Origin: Ichthyophis bannanicus
Lineage: Eukaryota; Chordata; Amphibia; Gymnophiona; Ichthyophiidae
Assembly (NCBI GenBank): GCA_033557465.1
Contig: CM066031.1
Span: 1,670,346,800 to 1,670,410,799, forward strand
DNA length: 64,000 nt
Reading direction: 5' to 3'
In this document: piece after piece, positions 53,291 through 64,000 of the stretch
How the letters are laid out: each line of letters opens with the position of its first letter
How positions within the stretch are numbered: position 1 is the first letter of the stretch
Program-made: the position numbers and the translations under genes
The notes under the pieces: generated by a model
Told to the model about the DNA's origin: nothing
The model's input: the letters and a program-made list of their open reading frames with translations, nothing else
Databases searched by the model: none

Positions 53291-54378
53291 GTATCAGAGC
53301 AGTTAAACTAATGGGAGGGACCCACACAACCAGCCTGAAGCACTGCCGATCTGAAATGAGCATCCCCTGCCGCCTGGACATCCAGGCGAAAATGTTCAGA
53401 TAAAGTATGCCACCCTACAGATCTCCACCGGCGGAACTAAACTATACTCTGCTCACGAGGCTGCCTGAGCCCTCGTGGAATGCGTCTGCAACCCTGCTGG
53501 CACTGCTCTACCATTCAAGATGTATGCAGGTGTGATTACCTCACTGATCCATCTGGAAATGGAGGCTTAGCTGCCGCCTCACTTTTGCACGACCCGTCAA
53601 ACAGAACCAACAGATGGTCCGATCTCCAAAAGGATGAAGCCCTTTTCACTTATCTTCACATCCAAGTGGTACAGCTGTGGAGTGGCAGAGCCCATATCCG
53701 CTCTTGCCCACATCCGAGCTCGCCAGAGCCGGTAAGGAAACAACCTGATTTACAGTACATGAAATGCTCACACCACCTTGGGCAAAAATGAAGGTACAGG
53801 GCGCAGGACCACTTTCTCCTTGGCGATGGAAAGGAATGGCTCCTGGCCTGATAGGGTGCGAAGCTCCGAAATTCTGTGTGCTGAACAAAATTGCCACCAA
53901 GAATACCATTTTCAGAGTTAAATCCTTCAGGAAAGCTCATCTCAATGGCTCAAAGGGTTCCCCAGACAGCACCGTCAGCACAAGATTCAGATTCCAAGGC
54001 GGTACCACTGCCAACTTTGGCAGACGGAGGTGGGTCACCACCCATAGAAAGTTCAGTCCGTCTGGGTGTGTACCCAACGGCACCCTGTGGACTTCCCCGC
54101 GATAAAGCACAGTTACTTACCTGTAACAGGTGATCTCTGGGAACAGCAGGAATAAGTCTTCACATATGGGTATCGTCGGTACCAACGGAGCCTGCGCAGG
54201 AACGCTCCCCAGCGTACAGTAAGAAAGCTTTTGGGAGCATCCCACAGCGCCTGCGCGCTGCCTTCCTGCCTTTCCCAACCGCCTCTCTCCAGTTCGAGTT
54301 TTAAAGCTGAGACAAAGAGAGAGAGAGGAAAGGAAAGAATGACAGAGAGATACAACTCCTAGGGGAGGTGGGTGGGTT

Positions 54379-54477
54379 GTGAAGACTTATTCCTGCTGTT
54401 CCCAGAGATCACCTGTTACAGGTAAGTAACTGTGCTATCTCCAGGAACAAGCAGGAATGAGTCTTCACATATGGGGA
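54379..54477. repeat. ICR of DIRS copy I
   Basis: GATCACCTGTTACAGGTAAG, TAACTGTGCT, then ATCTCCAGGAACAAGC and GAGTCTTCACATATGG: inverse of the left edge joined to inverse of the right edge, as in C and D. Confidence 0.85.
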
Positions 54478-54591
54478 CTCCCTAGCTGCAGATGCCAGGG
54501 AGAGACCCCATGGTTGTGTGCCCTTGCAGAGGGCTCCACTTCCTCCCCATGGATCTCTGGCATCCAACCAGGGTAGGTGGGTAGGAGTTGA

Positions 54592-57460
54592 TTAGAAATG
54601 GAACAGGTGTTTGAGGACAGCCTGACCAAACGAGGCATCCCGGCGGGAGTCCTTGTCCAAACAGTAATGGGCTGTGAAGGTGTGAACCGAGGCCCAGGTG
54701 GCCGCTCGACAGATCTGGTCGATGGACACCGAGTTTAGATGAGCCATTGAGGCTGCCATGGCTCTCACATTGTGAGCTGTGACATGGCCCTCCAGAGAAA
54801 TGTTCTTACTCTGGTAGGCGAAAGAAATACACTGAGCAATCCAGCTGGATAGTGTTCTCTTAGAGACTGGAAGTCCTAAATGAGAAGGATCAAAAGCAAC
54901 AAAGAGTTGAGAAGACTTTCTATGTTGCTGTGTTCTTTGTAAGTAGAAAGCGAGAGCTCTCTTACAATCCAAGGTATGAAGATTCCTCTCTGCATTTGAT
55001 GCATGAGGTCCTGGAAAAAAGACAGGTAAATATACTTCCTGGTTCAGATGAAAAGGCAAGACCACTTTAGGCATAAAGTGCGGATTGGTCCTGAGGACTA
55101 CCTCATCATGATGGAACCTTGTATAAGGTGGATTAGCCACCAAAGCTTGCAGCTCACTGATGCGGCGTGCTGAGGTGACTGCAATGAGAAAAACAACTTT
55201 CCAAGAAAGAAATTTCAAGGAGGTGGTGGCTAAAGGTTCAAAGGGTGGCTTCATAAGCTGGCCAAGAACCAGGTTTAAGTCCCATGCCACTGGAGGTGGT
55301 CTAATGGGAGGTTTAGTTAAAAGAAGGCCTCTCATGAATCTTGCTATAAGAGGGTGAGAGGAGATAGGTTGTCTATTGAGAGGCTTGAGGGACGCTGCAA
55401 TAGCACTCAAATGGACTCTTACTGAATTCGTTTTTAGGCCTGCATGGGACAGATGCAGGAGATACTCTAGTAGAGAATTCAGTGGTATTGCAAGAGGGTT
55501 TAGACCCTTCTCTGAACACCAAATGGTGAATCTTTTCCATTTGAAAGCACAGGAACGTCGAATAGAAGGCTTCCTAGAGGCATGAATAACATCTCTGACT
55601 TGAGAGAGATGAAAATCTTGAAGGTTTAGGCCCTCAGCAACCAAGCCCTGAGATGGAGCGACTGGGGGTTTGGGTGCCACAATGTTCCGTCTTCCTGGGA
55701 CAGAAGGTCTGGTGCAGAGCCTAAGTCCAGGGAAGGAGCTTGAGAGAGATGCAGAAGTAGAGGGTACCACACTTGGCGTGGCCAATGTGGTGCTATGAGG
55801 ATCATGGTCCCTCGATCTCTCTGAAGCTTGAATAGTGTTTTGGGAATTAGGGGAATTGGTGGAAAGGCATAAAGGAAGTCTTGACCCCAGTGAAGGAGGA
55901 AGGCATCCTTGGCCTGAACTCCCTGACACGGAATTCTGGAACACAATCGGGGAAGTTTGGCATTCCACAGACTTGCAAAGAGGTCTATGTCCGGGGTTCC
56001 CCAAATTCGAAAAATCCTGGCTACCTGGTCCATGTGGAGGGACCACTCGTGTGGGAGCAGAACTCGACTGAGTCTGTCCGCCCAAGAGTTTTGAATACCT
56101 GGAGGATATACTGCCAGAAGATGGATGTGATGCTCTCTGGCGAAGGCCCACAGTCGCAAAGCTTCGTTGCAAAGCGACAGAGAGCCAGTCTCTCCCAGCT
56201 TGTTTACATAGAACATGGCTACATGATTGTCCATATGGATAAGGACTGTCCTGTAGCTGAGCAGGGAATGGAACACTCAGAGCTAAGAATATTGCTCTGA
56301 GTTCCAAGAGATTGATATGCAGAGAAGTCTCCTGTGGAGACCAGATGCCCTGGGTGGAGAGATCTTGCAGATGAGCTCCCCAACCCTTTGGAAAAACATC
56401 TGTTGTGAGAGTTGCTTGGGGTAACGGTTGCTGAAAAGGGGACCCCAGCAACAGGTTCTGAGAGGACTTCCAGCACTGGAGAGACCAAACTAGACGACTG
56501 GAGTTTGCTATTTTGTCTGACAGGCAACCTGATGCCTCAGTCCATTGGGTGGACAAAGTCCATTGAGCTGCCCTCATGTGAAGGCGAGCATATGGAACCA
56601 CATGCAAGGTGGATGCCATGTGGCCTAATAGTTGTAACATATCTCGAGCAGTTAATTGGGACTTAAACCGAATCTGGGAGGCTAACTGCACCAGACGTAG
56701 GCAACGGGTCTGGGGAAGATAGGCCCTTGCAGTTGTGGTATCCAGCAAGGCCCCTATGAACTCCAGAGACTGAGTAGGGGTGAGATTGAATTTTGGGATG
56801 TTTATTACTAGTCCCAAATACTGAAGGATACGCATTGTGCAGGTTAGACAAGTCTGGGCCTCTGACTGGGATGAGGCTCGAATGAGCCAGTCGTCCAGAT
56901 ATGAGAATACAAATATTCCTAGAGTGCGGAGAAATGCAGCTACTACTGCCATGCATTTCGTAAACACCCTTGGTGCAGAGGCCAGACCGAAAGGAAGCAC
57001 CCTGTATTGGTAGTGCTTTCCTTGAAAAAGGAACCGAAGGAACCTTCTGTGTGTGGGATGGATGAGGACATGGGTGTACGCATCCTTGAGATCTAGAGAA
57101 CAAAGCCAATCCTGACTCTGAAGGTATGGAAGCAGAGCCCCTAGAGAAATCATTTTGAATTTCTCCTTGAATAGAAACTTGTTCAATTATCTGAGATCTA
57201 ATATGGATCTGTAGCCCCCTGTTTTCTTTGGGATAAGAAAATAAGGGGAGTAGAACCCTGAGCCCTGTTGAAGAAGAGATACTTCTTCTATTGCCCCTTG
57301 GGCAAGAAGGGTAGCAATCTCCTGACCTAGAAGGTTGAGGAGAGATGTTGGAGAATTGAACTGTTTCGCCATGGTGTGAGGAGGAAGGTTTAAAAAGTGA
57401 AGCTTGTACCCCTCCTTTATGATGGAGAGGGTCCATTGCTCTGCTGTGATTTGCTCCCAT
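54592..57460 (-). CDS. YR recombinase of DIRS copy I, catalytic part intact
   Basis: The open frame 57186-54592 (864 codons) starts in RT register and, through an indel near 56290, becomes the YR register. So the N-terminal third is RT and the rest the YR extension and YR domain. The recombinase end is intact: R-R-S-C-A-F-K-W-K-R-F, T-S-A-R-R-I-S-E-L, A-H-N-V-R and H-T-F-T-A-H-Y-C-L-D. The undisturbed YR frame begins at the conserved Met at 57460 (M-G-A-N-H-S-R) and runs to 56663. All four catalytic residues are present. Confidence 0.75.
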
Positions 57461-57855
57461 CTGGGAGCAAAGTAAGTCAACCTTCCTGGAATGGTGAGGG
57501 GCTCTGGGTTTCCCAGAGCTAGAAAGGCTAAGTTCTCTAGTTGCAAGTCAAAGGCCTTGAGGAGGCTGAGGCTGCTGGGCTGTGGTAGGCTTAACAGCCT
57601 TTGACTTGGCCTGTTTAGGTGGTTGCTGACGTTTTGCAGCAAAACGACCTGCAGAAGATGCCTGCCCATGAGCAGGATAATATCTTCCCTTTTTAGAAAA
57701 AGATATCTTTTTGAACAATCTTTTCTTAACAGGGGCAGAGGTAGACTTTGAAAGTCGATCCAAAGCAGAGTTCTCAGCATCCATCTGAGTGGCCTTTGCT
57801 TGCCAATCCCTGCCAAACAGGTTTTCACCTGTACAAGGAAGGTTTCCCAACTCAT
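55626..57855 (-). pseudogene. RT-RNaseH-methylase of DIRS copy I, frameshifted
   Basis: RT is read in 57855-57187, which ends at a stop just before the M-N-K-F-L-F of 57186, and then down to about 56300, with Y-L-D-D-W-L. After an indel, frame 56276-55626 has HMDNH and WADRLSR (RNase H), DLFAS and YAFPP (methylase-like), ending L-R-A-W-L-L-R-A. The nonsense codon at 57187 and the indel near 56290 inactivate it. Confidence 0.85.
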
Positions 57856-59387
57856 CCTGTACCCAGAGTTTCAAATCAGAGGCTTGTAACCAAGCAATTC
57901 TGCGTGCACCTATGGCAATAGCCGTGGCTCTGCTTACACACTCAAAAGAGTCAAAGGCTGCACGGTTGGAGAATTTGGAAACATCTTGGGCATGTTTGAG
58001 TCAAGTGAGAAATTCCTGCCTTTTATCTTCTGAAACAAAAGGAGCTAAAGTCTGCAGATGATCTGTGACTTCTTTTAGAAACATCCCCATATAGAGACTA
58101 TAGGAGTTGATTCTGGCAGCAAGCATATTGGCCTGGAAAATCCTTCGGCCAAAAGCATCTAGAGTCCTACATTCACGTCCTGGAGGGTTAGATGAGTGTC
58201 TCTTTGCACTCTTTATTTTCTTCATAGCAGACTCAACCACAATAGAGTGGTGAGGAAGCTGAGTCTTATGAAAACCAGGACAGGGAGGGACACGGTACAT
58301 GGTGTCTAACCTGCGAGAATGAGGAGAGGTGGTGAGAGGAGTCTCCCACATGCCCAACATGAGATCATAGAGAATCTCATGAATAGGTAGGGTAGCTGCT
58401 TCCTTAGGAGCCTTAGGATATTGCAAAAAATCTAATTGCTTGGCTCTAGGCTCTGACTCAGAGGCCACTGTAATGGAGAGGCCTCTAGCCACTTCCCTAA
58501 TGAAGTCTTGAAAAGACAAATCCTCTGGAGGAGACATTCTTCGTTTTGGAGAATCAGACTCCTGAAGAAGAAGCACCGGTGCATCGACAGAAACCTCCGA
58601 CTCAGAGTCTTCGCCTGTCCGGATGCTCCTGTAAAGCCCGATACGCATACCGAGTGGGATCGACATCTGGAGTAAGCGGTACCGGTTCGGTACCGATGGG
58701 CATCGTAGGACAGGGTACCATTGCAGCCGACACTGAAGCCGATGTCGATGCAATCGGTACCAGCACCGGGAACGGTGCCGATGCCAGAGTCGGTACCGGC
58801 AACGGAGATTGTTGCGGTACCGAAGGCGTCGAAGTCTGCATAAATGCCGTAAGGGTGCGCTGTATGGATAGAATTTTCTGATCCATCGACGTCACCAGAG
58901 TCTGGATGTCGGTACCAGTGGAGGCCACCGGTACCCCAGAACACGGCAACAGGTGATCGATCGAGGCCGCGCTATCGATGTCAACCTGTGACCCCATAGG
59001 TAATGCTTTGGAAGCCGGAACTTCCCGCCGGGGTAATTTTGCAGGAGCAGAATACTCGAGGGCAAGCCCGGAGGCATCTCGATGCTTGGAGGGAGATTTG
59101 CCCTTCGAGGACCGGCTAGATTTATGTTTGGTTACCTGAGATCCATGGGAGGAATTAGAAGCCCTGGAAGACGTCGATGCCACCGAGGCTGCATCAGAGG
59201 GAAACAGGGTACTGAGCTTGGCTGCTCGGTTCTGCCGACCTCTTTTAGACAGCATGGTGCAGGACACACAATCCGTGATGGAATGGTCAGGACCCAAACA
59301 TTTAAGACACCAATCATGGGTGTCGGTGACAGAAATAGTACCGCCACATTTTGTGCACTTTTTAAACCCGGAAGCGGGCTTCTCCAT
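57548..59387 (-). pseudogene. gag-like protein of DIRS copy I, frameshifted
   Basis: The start at 59387 (M-E-K-P-A-S-G-F-K-K-C-T-K-C) begins the zinc-finger domain (W-C-L-K-C-L-G-P-D-H, C-V-S-C). Frame 59654-58602 is followed by 58753-58001 and 57874-57548, so two indels are present. Recognisable blocks are the GGTACC-rich Pro/Val part, P-P-E-D-L-S-F-Q-D-F-I, Y-S-L-Y-M-G-M-F-L, G-E-N-L-F-G-R-D and the basic Gln-rich tail. Confidence 0.75.
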
Positions 59388-59807
59388 GAGGAGAAAATAT
59401 TTAGGCCTAAGGCCCAAACTGAAAATGCACAGTTGAAGAAAATAAAAGTTGGGGTTTTTTTGAAGAAAGAAAAGACCGGTGGTACCGGTCTGACATCGAA
59501 GGCAGACGCGAGACAGAAAAATAAAGAAAAAAATAAAAAACTTCTTCTGCGGTGACAGGAACATGACCTGCTGGCTCCGCGGAAAAGAAGAACTGGAGAG
59601 AGGCGGTTGGGAAAGGCGGGAAGGCAGCGCGCAGGCGCTGTCGGATGCTACCAAAAGCTTTCTTACTGGACGCTGGGGAGCGTTCCCACGCAGGCTCCGT
59701 CGGTACCGACGATACCCATATGTGAAGACTCATTCCTGCATGTTCCTGGAGATCCAGAAATCGCCGCCAGTTGCAACCTCAAGGAACTGGCAGCTAGACT
59801 CTTAATT

Positions 59808-60040
59808 TCTTTTTATTTATTAAACAGGTTTTATATACCGCTTTATCATTTCAATCAAAGTGGTTTACACTGAAACAAACTTGGTAACGTACATTAAACA
59901 GAGACATTGATAACTTGGATTTTCTGAGGCAATGGAGGGTTAAGTGACTTGCCCAAGGCCACAAGAAGTGCTAGTGGGAATTGAACCCTGGTCTCTGGGT
60001 TCCCAAGCCAGTGTTCTTAACCATTAGGCTACCAGATTGC
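59808..60040 (-). mobile_element. CORE/MIR-like tRNA-derived SINE
   Basis: On the minus strand it starts GGTAGCCTAATGGTTAAGAA and carries a B-box-like GGTTCAATTCC. Next comes the MIR-type core (CCTTGGGCAAGTCACTTAAC, CATTGCCTCAG). It ends with a LINE-like tail (CCACTTTGATTGAAATGATA, AGCGGTATATAAAACCTG, AATAAATAAA). The tail matches the 3' end of the L2 at 44805-44872, the usual MIR-L2 partnership. It sits in H; no clear target duplication was found. Confidence 0.8.
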
Positions 60041-60519
60041 AAGAACTCCAAGATGTTTGGGAGGGAGACAGTGGAAGGGCGCGCCTGCCTCTCTCCGCAC
60101 CATGATTCAAGATGCGCCCTACGCAGATGCACGCCAGGTTCGTAGACCACCTCTGGGCCTGTAGCAAGGTCGCTATCCCCGAGCCTGATTATCCTTTCTT
60201 CAACTTCACCTGCATACCACTGGCACCTTGGCCAGTCTGGTGCCACCAGAAAGAGTAGTTATACTCACCTGTAACAGGTGTTCTCCAGGAGCAGCAGGAA
60301 TCAGTCCTCACATATGGGTGACGTCGGTGCTGACGGAGCCCTCGTGCGGAGCATTTCCCCAGCTTTCAAAGAAAGCCTTTGGGAATTGCAGCGCGCATGC
60401 GCGGTCCCCTTCCCGCCCAAGGGTGCCATCTTGCTCAGTCTGATGACATAGCTAAAAGACAGCAAAAAAGTAGCAAAATAAATCATATGACTGCAACTCC
60501 AAGGGGAGGAGGGAGGGTT

Positions 60520-60620
60520 GAAAGGACCGATTCCTGCTGCTCCTGGAGAACACCTGTTACAGGTGAGTAACTACTCTTTCTACAGGACCAAGCAGGAAGT
60601 CAGTCCTCACATATGGGACT
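60520..60620. repeat. ICR of DIRS copy J
   Basis: GAACACCTGTTACAGGTGAG and TAACTACTCTTTCT (inverse of the left edge) join ACAGGACCAAGCAGGAAG and TCAGTCCTCACATATGGG (inverse of the right edge; compare the end of A at 4690-4724). The edge copy has two extra bases (TA) in GTTATACTCACC compared with the ICR. Confidence 0.8.
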
Positions 60621-60789
60621 CCCCAGCTTAAGGCTACCGGAGACCTCAAGCGTAAAAAATGAGCTCCCTCTAGCTCGGCAGCACGTAAGGAAGGAATCTT
60701 CCCTGAGAAGGCCCCCGACCGGTAGCCCAACACCAGGGCCGGAGGGTAGCAGTTGCCTAAACCCCAAAGAGATTATGGAGTACTGCCTG

Positions 60790-61960
60790 TCAGAAAGCAC
60801 TGTCCCTGCGGGACTCCCTCTCAAGGCAGTAATGGGCCGCAAATGTCTGGCTTGAAGACCAAGTAGCGGCCAGGCAGATGTCTGCCAACGGAACAGAGCG
60901 GAGATAAGCCACTGACGCAGCCTTCGCCCTGACACGATGAGCCGTGACTCGACCCTCCAACGAGAGGCCGGCTGCCCCATAAGCCCAGGCGATACAGTCA
61001 GCGACCCATATGGACAAAGTACGCTTGGAAACAGGTAACCCCAACTTATTGGGGTCAAAAGAAACGAACAGCTGAACAGCCCTCCGATGCCCCCACGTAC
61101 GGTCAAGGTAAAAGGACAACGCCCTCCTACAGTCCAGGGTATGCAGGACCATCTCAGCCCGGTTGGCATGCGGCCTGGGAAAGAAGGTCGGAAGAACCAC
61201 CTCCTGATTGAGGTGAAAAGGGGAGACAACCTTAGGAAGAAACTTCGGGTGAGTCCGTAAGACTACCCTATTCCTGTAGAACTTAGTGTAAGGGGGATCA
61301 GACACTAGTGCCTGAAGTTCACTCACTCGCCTAGCAGAGGTAAGAGCTACCAGAAACAAGGTTTTTCCAGGAGTGAAAACGGAGAGGGCAGGTAGCCATA
61401 GGTTCAAATGGCGGACAAGTAAGCCGCTGTAAGACCACATTCAGATCCCACTCAGGGGCTGGTGGACGTAAAGGAGGCTTAAGCAGGAGGAGGCCTCTGA
61501 GAAAACGAGCCACCAAAGGGTGGTTGGAAAGAGGCCTCCCGTCCACCGGCAAGTGGTGCGCTGAGAGAGCACTGAGGTGAATCCTGACAGAGTTTGACTT
61601 AAGGCCTAGATTGGAGAGGTAAAGCAAATATTGCAATACTACCGCTACCAAGCACGAGAAGGGATTCTTGCTGTGCTGAGCACACCATGCGGAGAATCTA
61701 CGCCACTTAAGAGTGTAAGATTTCCTGGTGGATTGCTGCCTAGAGGCTAAGACCACGTCTTCCACCTCTCTAGGCAGGAGTAGGGGAGCCAGGACTACCC
61801 TTTCAGCAGCCAGGCCATCAGATGAAGGGACTGGAGGTTGGGGTGCAAGAGAGACCCCTGGTCCTGAGACAGGAGATCGTGTTGAATTCCCAGAGGCAGG
61901 AGAGTGTCCACCGCCAGTTGCAGCAGGAGTGGGAACCACGGTTGCCTCGGCCACCTGGGG
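60790..61960 (-). pseudogene. YR recombinase of DIRS copy J, one frameshift
   Basis: Frame 61954-61331 holds the N-terminal part (S-T-R-K-S-Y-T-L-K-W-R-R-F, then P-E-W-D-L-N-V-V-L). Frame 61440-60790 holds the catalytic part: T-S-A-R-R-V-S-E-L, A-H-R-V-R and Q-T-F-A-A-H-Y-C-L-E, so R, H-x-x-R and Tyr are present. The frame change is near 61380. A stop soon after the Tyr motif (S-R-R-D-S-A-F) shortens the C-terminus compared with DIRS-b. Confidence 0.8.
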
Positions 61961-63622
61961 GCTATCAGAATCATTGAGGCCCTATCCTTGAGGACCTTGA
62001 ACAGTGTTCGAGACACTAGTGGCGTGGGAGGAAACGCATACAGTAGGCCTTGGGACCACGGAATCAGAAAGGCATCCACTGCTAGTTGGAGAGGATGCGG
62101 TTGTCTGGAACAGAATCTCGGGAGTTGCCGGTTCAGAGGGCTGGCGAAGAGATCCATGGTGGGGAGTCCTCATCTGAGAAAGATCTGCTGAACCACCAAT
62201 GGATTCAATCTCCATTCGTATGGTTGCAGTATCCTGCTCAGTCTGTCCGCCAGGTAATTTTCTTGACCGGGGAGGTAGACAGCCCTGAGGAGGATTCCGT
62301 GATTGACGGCCCAAGAGCACAGACGTTGTGCCTCCTGACAGAGAAGGAAGGATCCTGTGCCTCCTTGTTTGTTCATGTAGAACATGGCAACTTGATTGCC
62401 CGTCTGGACCAGTACAGACTGGTGAGACGTGAGGTGGGAGAAGGCTCTCAGAGCTAGGCGTATCGCCCGTAGCTCCAGGAAGTTTATCTGCTGAGCAACC
62501 TCCCAAGGAGTCCAGAGACCCTGAGTACATACCCCTTGGCAATGTGCTCCCCAACCGAGAAGAGAAGCATCTGTCGTCAGCACTTGAGAATGCGGGGGGG
62601 GACTGAAAATCCACCCCGAGTACCAGATTTGGAAGATGAAGCCACCACTGTAGAGAGGAGACGAGTAGGGTGGAAACTCTCATCGAGTCTGCAAGGCTCC
62701 CCATGGCCTGATGCCACTGAGTTCGAAGGCTCCACTGAGCAGGCCGCATGTGTAGGCGGGCATTGGGGGTTACTTGAACCGTGGAATCCATATGGCCGAG
62801 AAGTCTCAGGAATTGCCTGGCGGAGACCAGGGAATTGCTGTGAAACTGCCTGGCCACATCCATCAACCGGAGGGCCCTGTCCACTGGCAGAAAAGCCCTC
62901 GCCTGAAGAGTGTCTAGCCTTGCTCCAATGAATTCCAAGTTCTGGGACGGGAGCAAAGTGGACTTTGCGAAGTTTATGACAAACCCCAAGTGCTGAAGCA
63001 GAGCCACAGTGCGAAGGCTGGCTTGACTGGCCTCTTGGGAAGACTGGCCCCTTATGAGCCAGTCGTCCAGGTATGGAAACACAAAAAGACCTTGAAGCCT
63101 CAGGTAGGCCGCCACCACCGCCAGGCACTTGGTGAACACCCTGGGAGCGGAGGTTAGGCCAAAGGGAAGTACTCTGTACTGGTAGTGGTTTCCTCCCACA
63201 ACAAATCTGAGATATTGCCTGTGGTCTGGATGAATAAGTATGTGTGTATAACCATCCTTTAGATCTAAGGAGCATAGCCAATCTCCCTGCTGGAGGTAGG
63301 GCAGCAGGATTCCAAGGGTAAGCATCTTGAACTTTTCCCTCTCCAGGTACTTGAGGTTGCGCAAGTCTAGGATGGGTCTGAGGCCTCCTGTTCTTTTTGG
63401 TACCAGAAAGTACCTGGAATAAAAGCCATGACCTCTCAGGTGGTGGGGCACCAGTTCCACAGCCTGTTCCTTTAGCAGACTTGCTAACTCCTGAAGGAGT
63501 AGGTCCCTGTGCAGAGGGAGTCTTGGAGGCTCCCCTAGGAGGGAGGTACCTGGTGAAAATGGAGAAGAAGGCCCTTCTGGACTATATGGAGCACCCAGGT
63601 ATCTGAGGTGACGGCTGACCAC
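61795..63622 (-). pseudogene. RT-RNaseH-methylase of DIRS copy J, nearly intact
   Basis: Frame 63622-61982 carries RT with L-V-P-K-R-T-G-G, L-D-L-K-D-G-Y (Gly for the usual Ala) and the catalytic Y-L-D-D-W-L-I-R. An indel near 62590 shifts it out of frame. RNase H continues in 62583-62170 (TTDAS, LELRAI, QTGNQ with Gly in place of the usual Asp, LADRLSR). The tail in 62157-61795 has DLFAS and YAFPP, ending M-A-W-L-L-K-G. Confidence 0.85.
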
Positions 63623-63683
63623 CTGTGGGCAAAGTGGGCCAGCCGGCCTCCTGTGCTGATGTGAGGCAGCTGAGGAGAAGAGG

Positions 63684-64000
63684 CTATGCTTGCTGAGTCA
63701 AAAACCCCCACCCTGCTGAGCAGGGGCCGGTGTAGGCGGCTTGGGGGGCCTTCTGCCTACAGGGCCCATGACCTTGCCCCTTGGCCTGCTGACCCTGTTG
63801 CCTGATAATGAGGGTATTGTTTATAGGCAGATGACTTCCTCGGGTAAAAGGTCTTTTTTCCCGAGCCCTTCTTCTTCTGAGAAGGGGCAGAGGTTTTCCT
63901 GGACAGCCTAGTCCGGGTAAGTGTCTCGGTCTCGAGTTCTGCAGCCTTTTCAGCCATGGGCTTGCCAAAGAGGTTTTCACCTCGGCAGGGGACATCGACC
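63684..64000 (-). pseudogene. gag C-terminus of DIRS copy J, cut by window edge
   Basis: Frame 63957-63757 gives L-F-G-K-P-M-A-E-K-A-A-E-L-E-T-E followed by a Lys-rich basic tail (Q-K-K-K-G-S-G-K-K-T-F), the conserved end of gag before the RT start. An alternative frame (63995-63684) is also open but is a shadow. Confidence 0.65.

Larger units (their letters stand above)
54106..59753 (-). mobile_element. DIRS-b retrotransposon copy I, near-complete, inside H
   Basis: It runs from AGCACAGTTACTTACCTG to TGTTCCTGGAGAT, about 5.65 kb. The inverted terminal repeats (54150-54290 against 59575-59720) are well kept, including GTATCGTCGGTACC. The flanks are YR sequence of H (CGCGATAA on the left and CCAGAAATCG on the right), without duplication. 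Genes are in standard order with a few frameshifts. Confidence 0.9.
46541..60247 (-). mobile_element. DIRS-c retrotransposon copy H, heavily interrupted
   Basis: The visible pieces are 46541-46875, 53081-54105, 59754-59807 and 60041-60247. The left edge AAATTAGACTTACCTGCTAA starts within CR1 no. 3. The pieces give the 3' terminal repeat, ICR, YR and the start of the RNaseH/methylase overlap. G, I, a SINE and J interrupt it, and its 5' part continues beyond the window. Confidence 0.75.
53300..60247 (-). pseudogene. YR recombinase relic of DIRS copy H
   Basis: 53300-54105 aligns in order with 47480-48260 of copy G (for example the counterparts of H-T-F-S-K-H-Y and of C-Y-R-G-K-V-Q near the I insertion). 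It continues at 59754-59807 (L-A-A-S-S-L-R-L-Q-L-A-A-I-type reading) and 60041-60247, which includes part of the methylase overlap (L-A-P-D-W-P-R-C-Q-W-Y-A). It has many frameshifts and no usable frame. Confidence 0.65.
60248..64000 (-). mobile_element. DIRS-a retrotransposon copy J, 5' part beyond the window
   Basis: The left edge AGAAAGAGTAGTTATACTCACC is inserted in H. ICR, YR, RT-RH-methylase and the end of gag follow. It is the sister of A and L. Frameshifts exist in YR and near the RNaseH border, but the RT active site is intact. Confidence 0.85.

Noticed and set aside
54592..57186. A natural RT-YR fusion protein of 864 codons in copy I
   Set aside because: RT and YR are in different frames in D and G; the fusion arises from an indel near 56290 that also removes the RNaseH end from the RT frame.
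59940..60015. tRNA gene
   Set aside because: Only a diverged tRNA-like head with a B box is present, followed by a MIR core and LINE tail; no complete cloverleaf.
1..64000. Host protein-coding genes or microbial operons
   Set aside because: All convincing frames belong to mobile elements and nothing resembles a conserved host exon or bacterial gene.

Overview
The window is eukaryotic and made almost entirely of transposable elements. No host gene, rRNA, functional tRNA or CRISPR array is visible. The mixture is DIRS-type tyrosine-recombinase retrotransposons in at least nine copies, CR1 and L2 LINEs, CORE/MIR-like SINE material, a hAT element and a DD41D mariner-like element. This suggests a large, repeat-rich tetrapod genome. 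A caecilian amphibian is my best guess, because DIRS and CR1 elements are abundant there; that is inference from general knowledge, not proof.

I name three DIRS subfamilies by sequence: DIRS-a (copies A, L, J), DIRS-b (M, B, C, D, K, I) and DIRS-c (F, G, H). All lie with their genes on the minus strand, so the genetic order gag, RT-RNaseH-methylase, YR runs from high to low coordinates and the 3' end is on the left. Each complete copy has terminal inverted repeats. Each also has an internal complementary region (ICR) close to its 3' end, which is the reverse complement of the left edge joined to that of the right edge.

Layout: 1-4724 is DIRS A, inserted into DIRS-b fragment M (to 5112). 5113-6520 is AT-rich with LINE/SINE tail debris and a hammerhead-like motif. 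6520-33155 is DIRS B, broken by a CR1 (8199-21800) that itself holds DIRS C (9876-20985), which holds DIRS F (13277-18777). B is broken again by DIRS D (23751-29541, itself holding a LINE/SINE tail) and by a hAT element (30910-32724 with 8-bp target duplication). B sits inside DIRS K, whose right part is 33156-35175. 35571-36444 is a DIRS-a gag relic (L). 36445-45682 is a second CR1, interrupted by an L2 3' fragment and by a mariner (38703-45308), which is interrupted by a full-length L2 LINE (39600-44872) carrying two tandem-repeat arrays at its 5' end. 45683-46540 is a CR1 5' fragment hit by DIRS H (46541 to at least 60247). H contains DIRS G (46876-53080), DIRS I (54106-59753), a SINE (59808-60040) and DIRS J (60248 to the window end).

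The best preserved coding units are D (671-codon RT-RH-methylase and a catalytic YR), G (970-codon gag-RT-RH-methylase overlapping an 845-codon YR frame) and I (YR catalytic half). The most interesting signals are four: an L2 with promoter-like 117-bp monomers inside its target duplications; a conserved CTTACCTG core with covarying inverted arms at all DIRS termini; a very long YR frame kept open across the RT gene in two subfamilies; and two unrelated DIRS copies inserted at the same nucleotide of DIRS-b.
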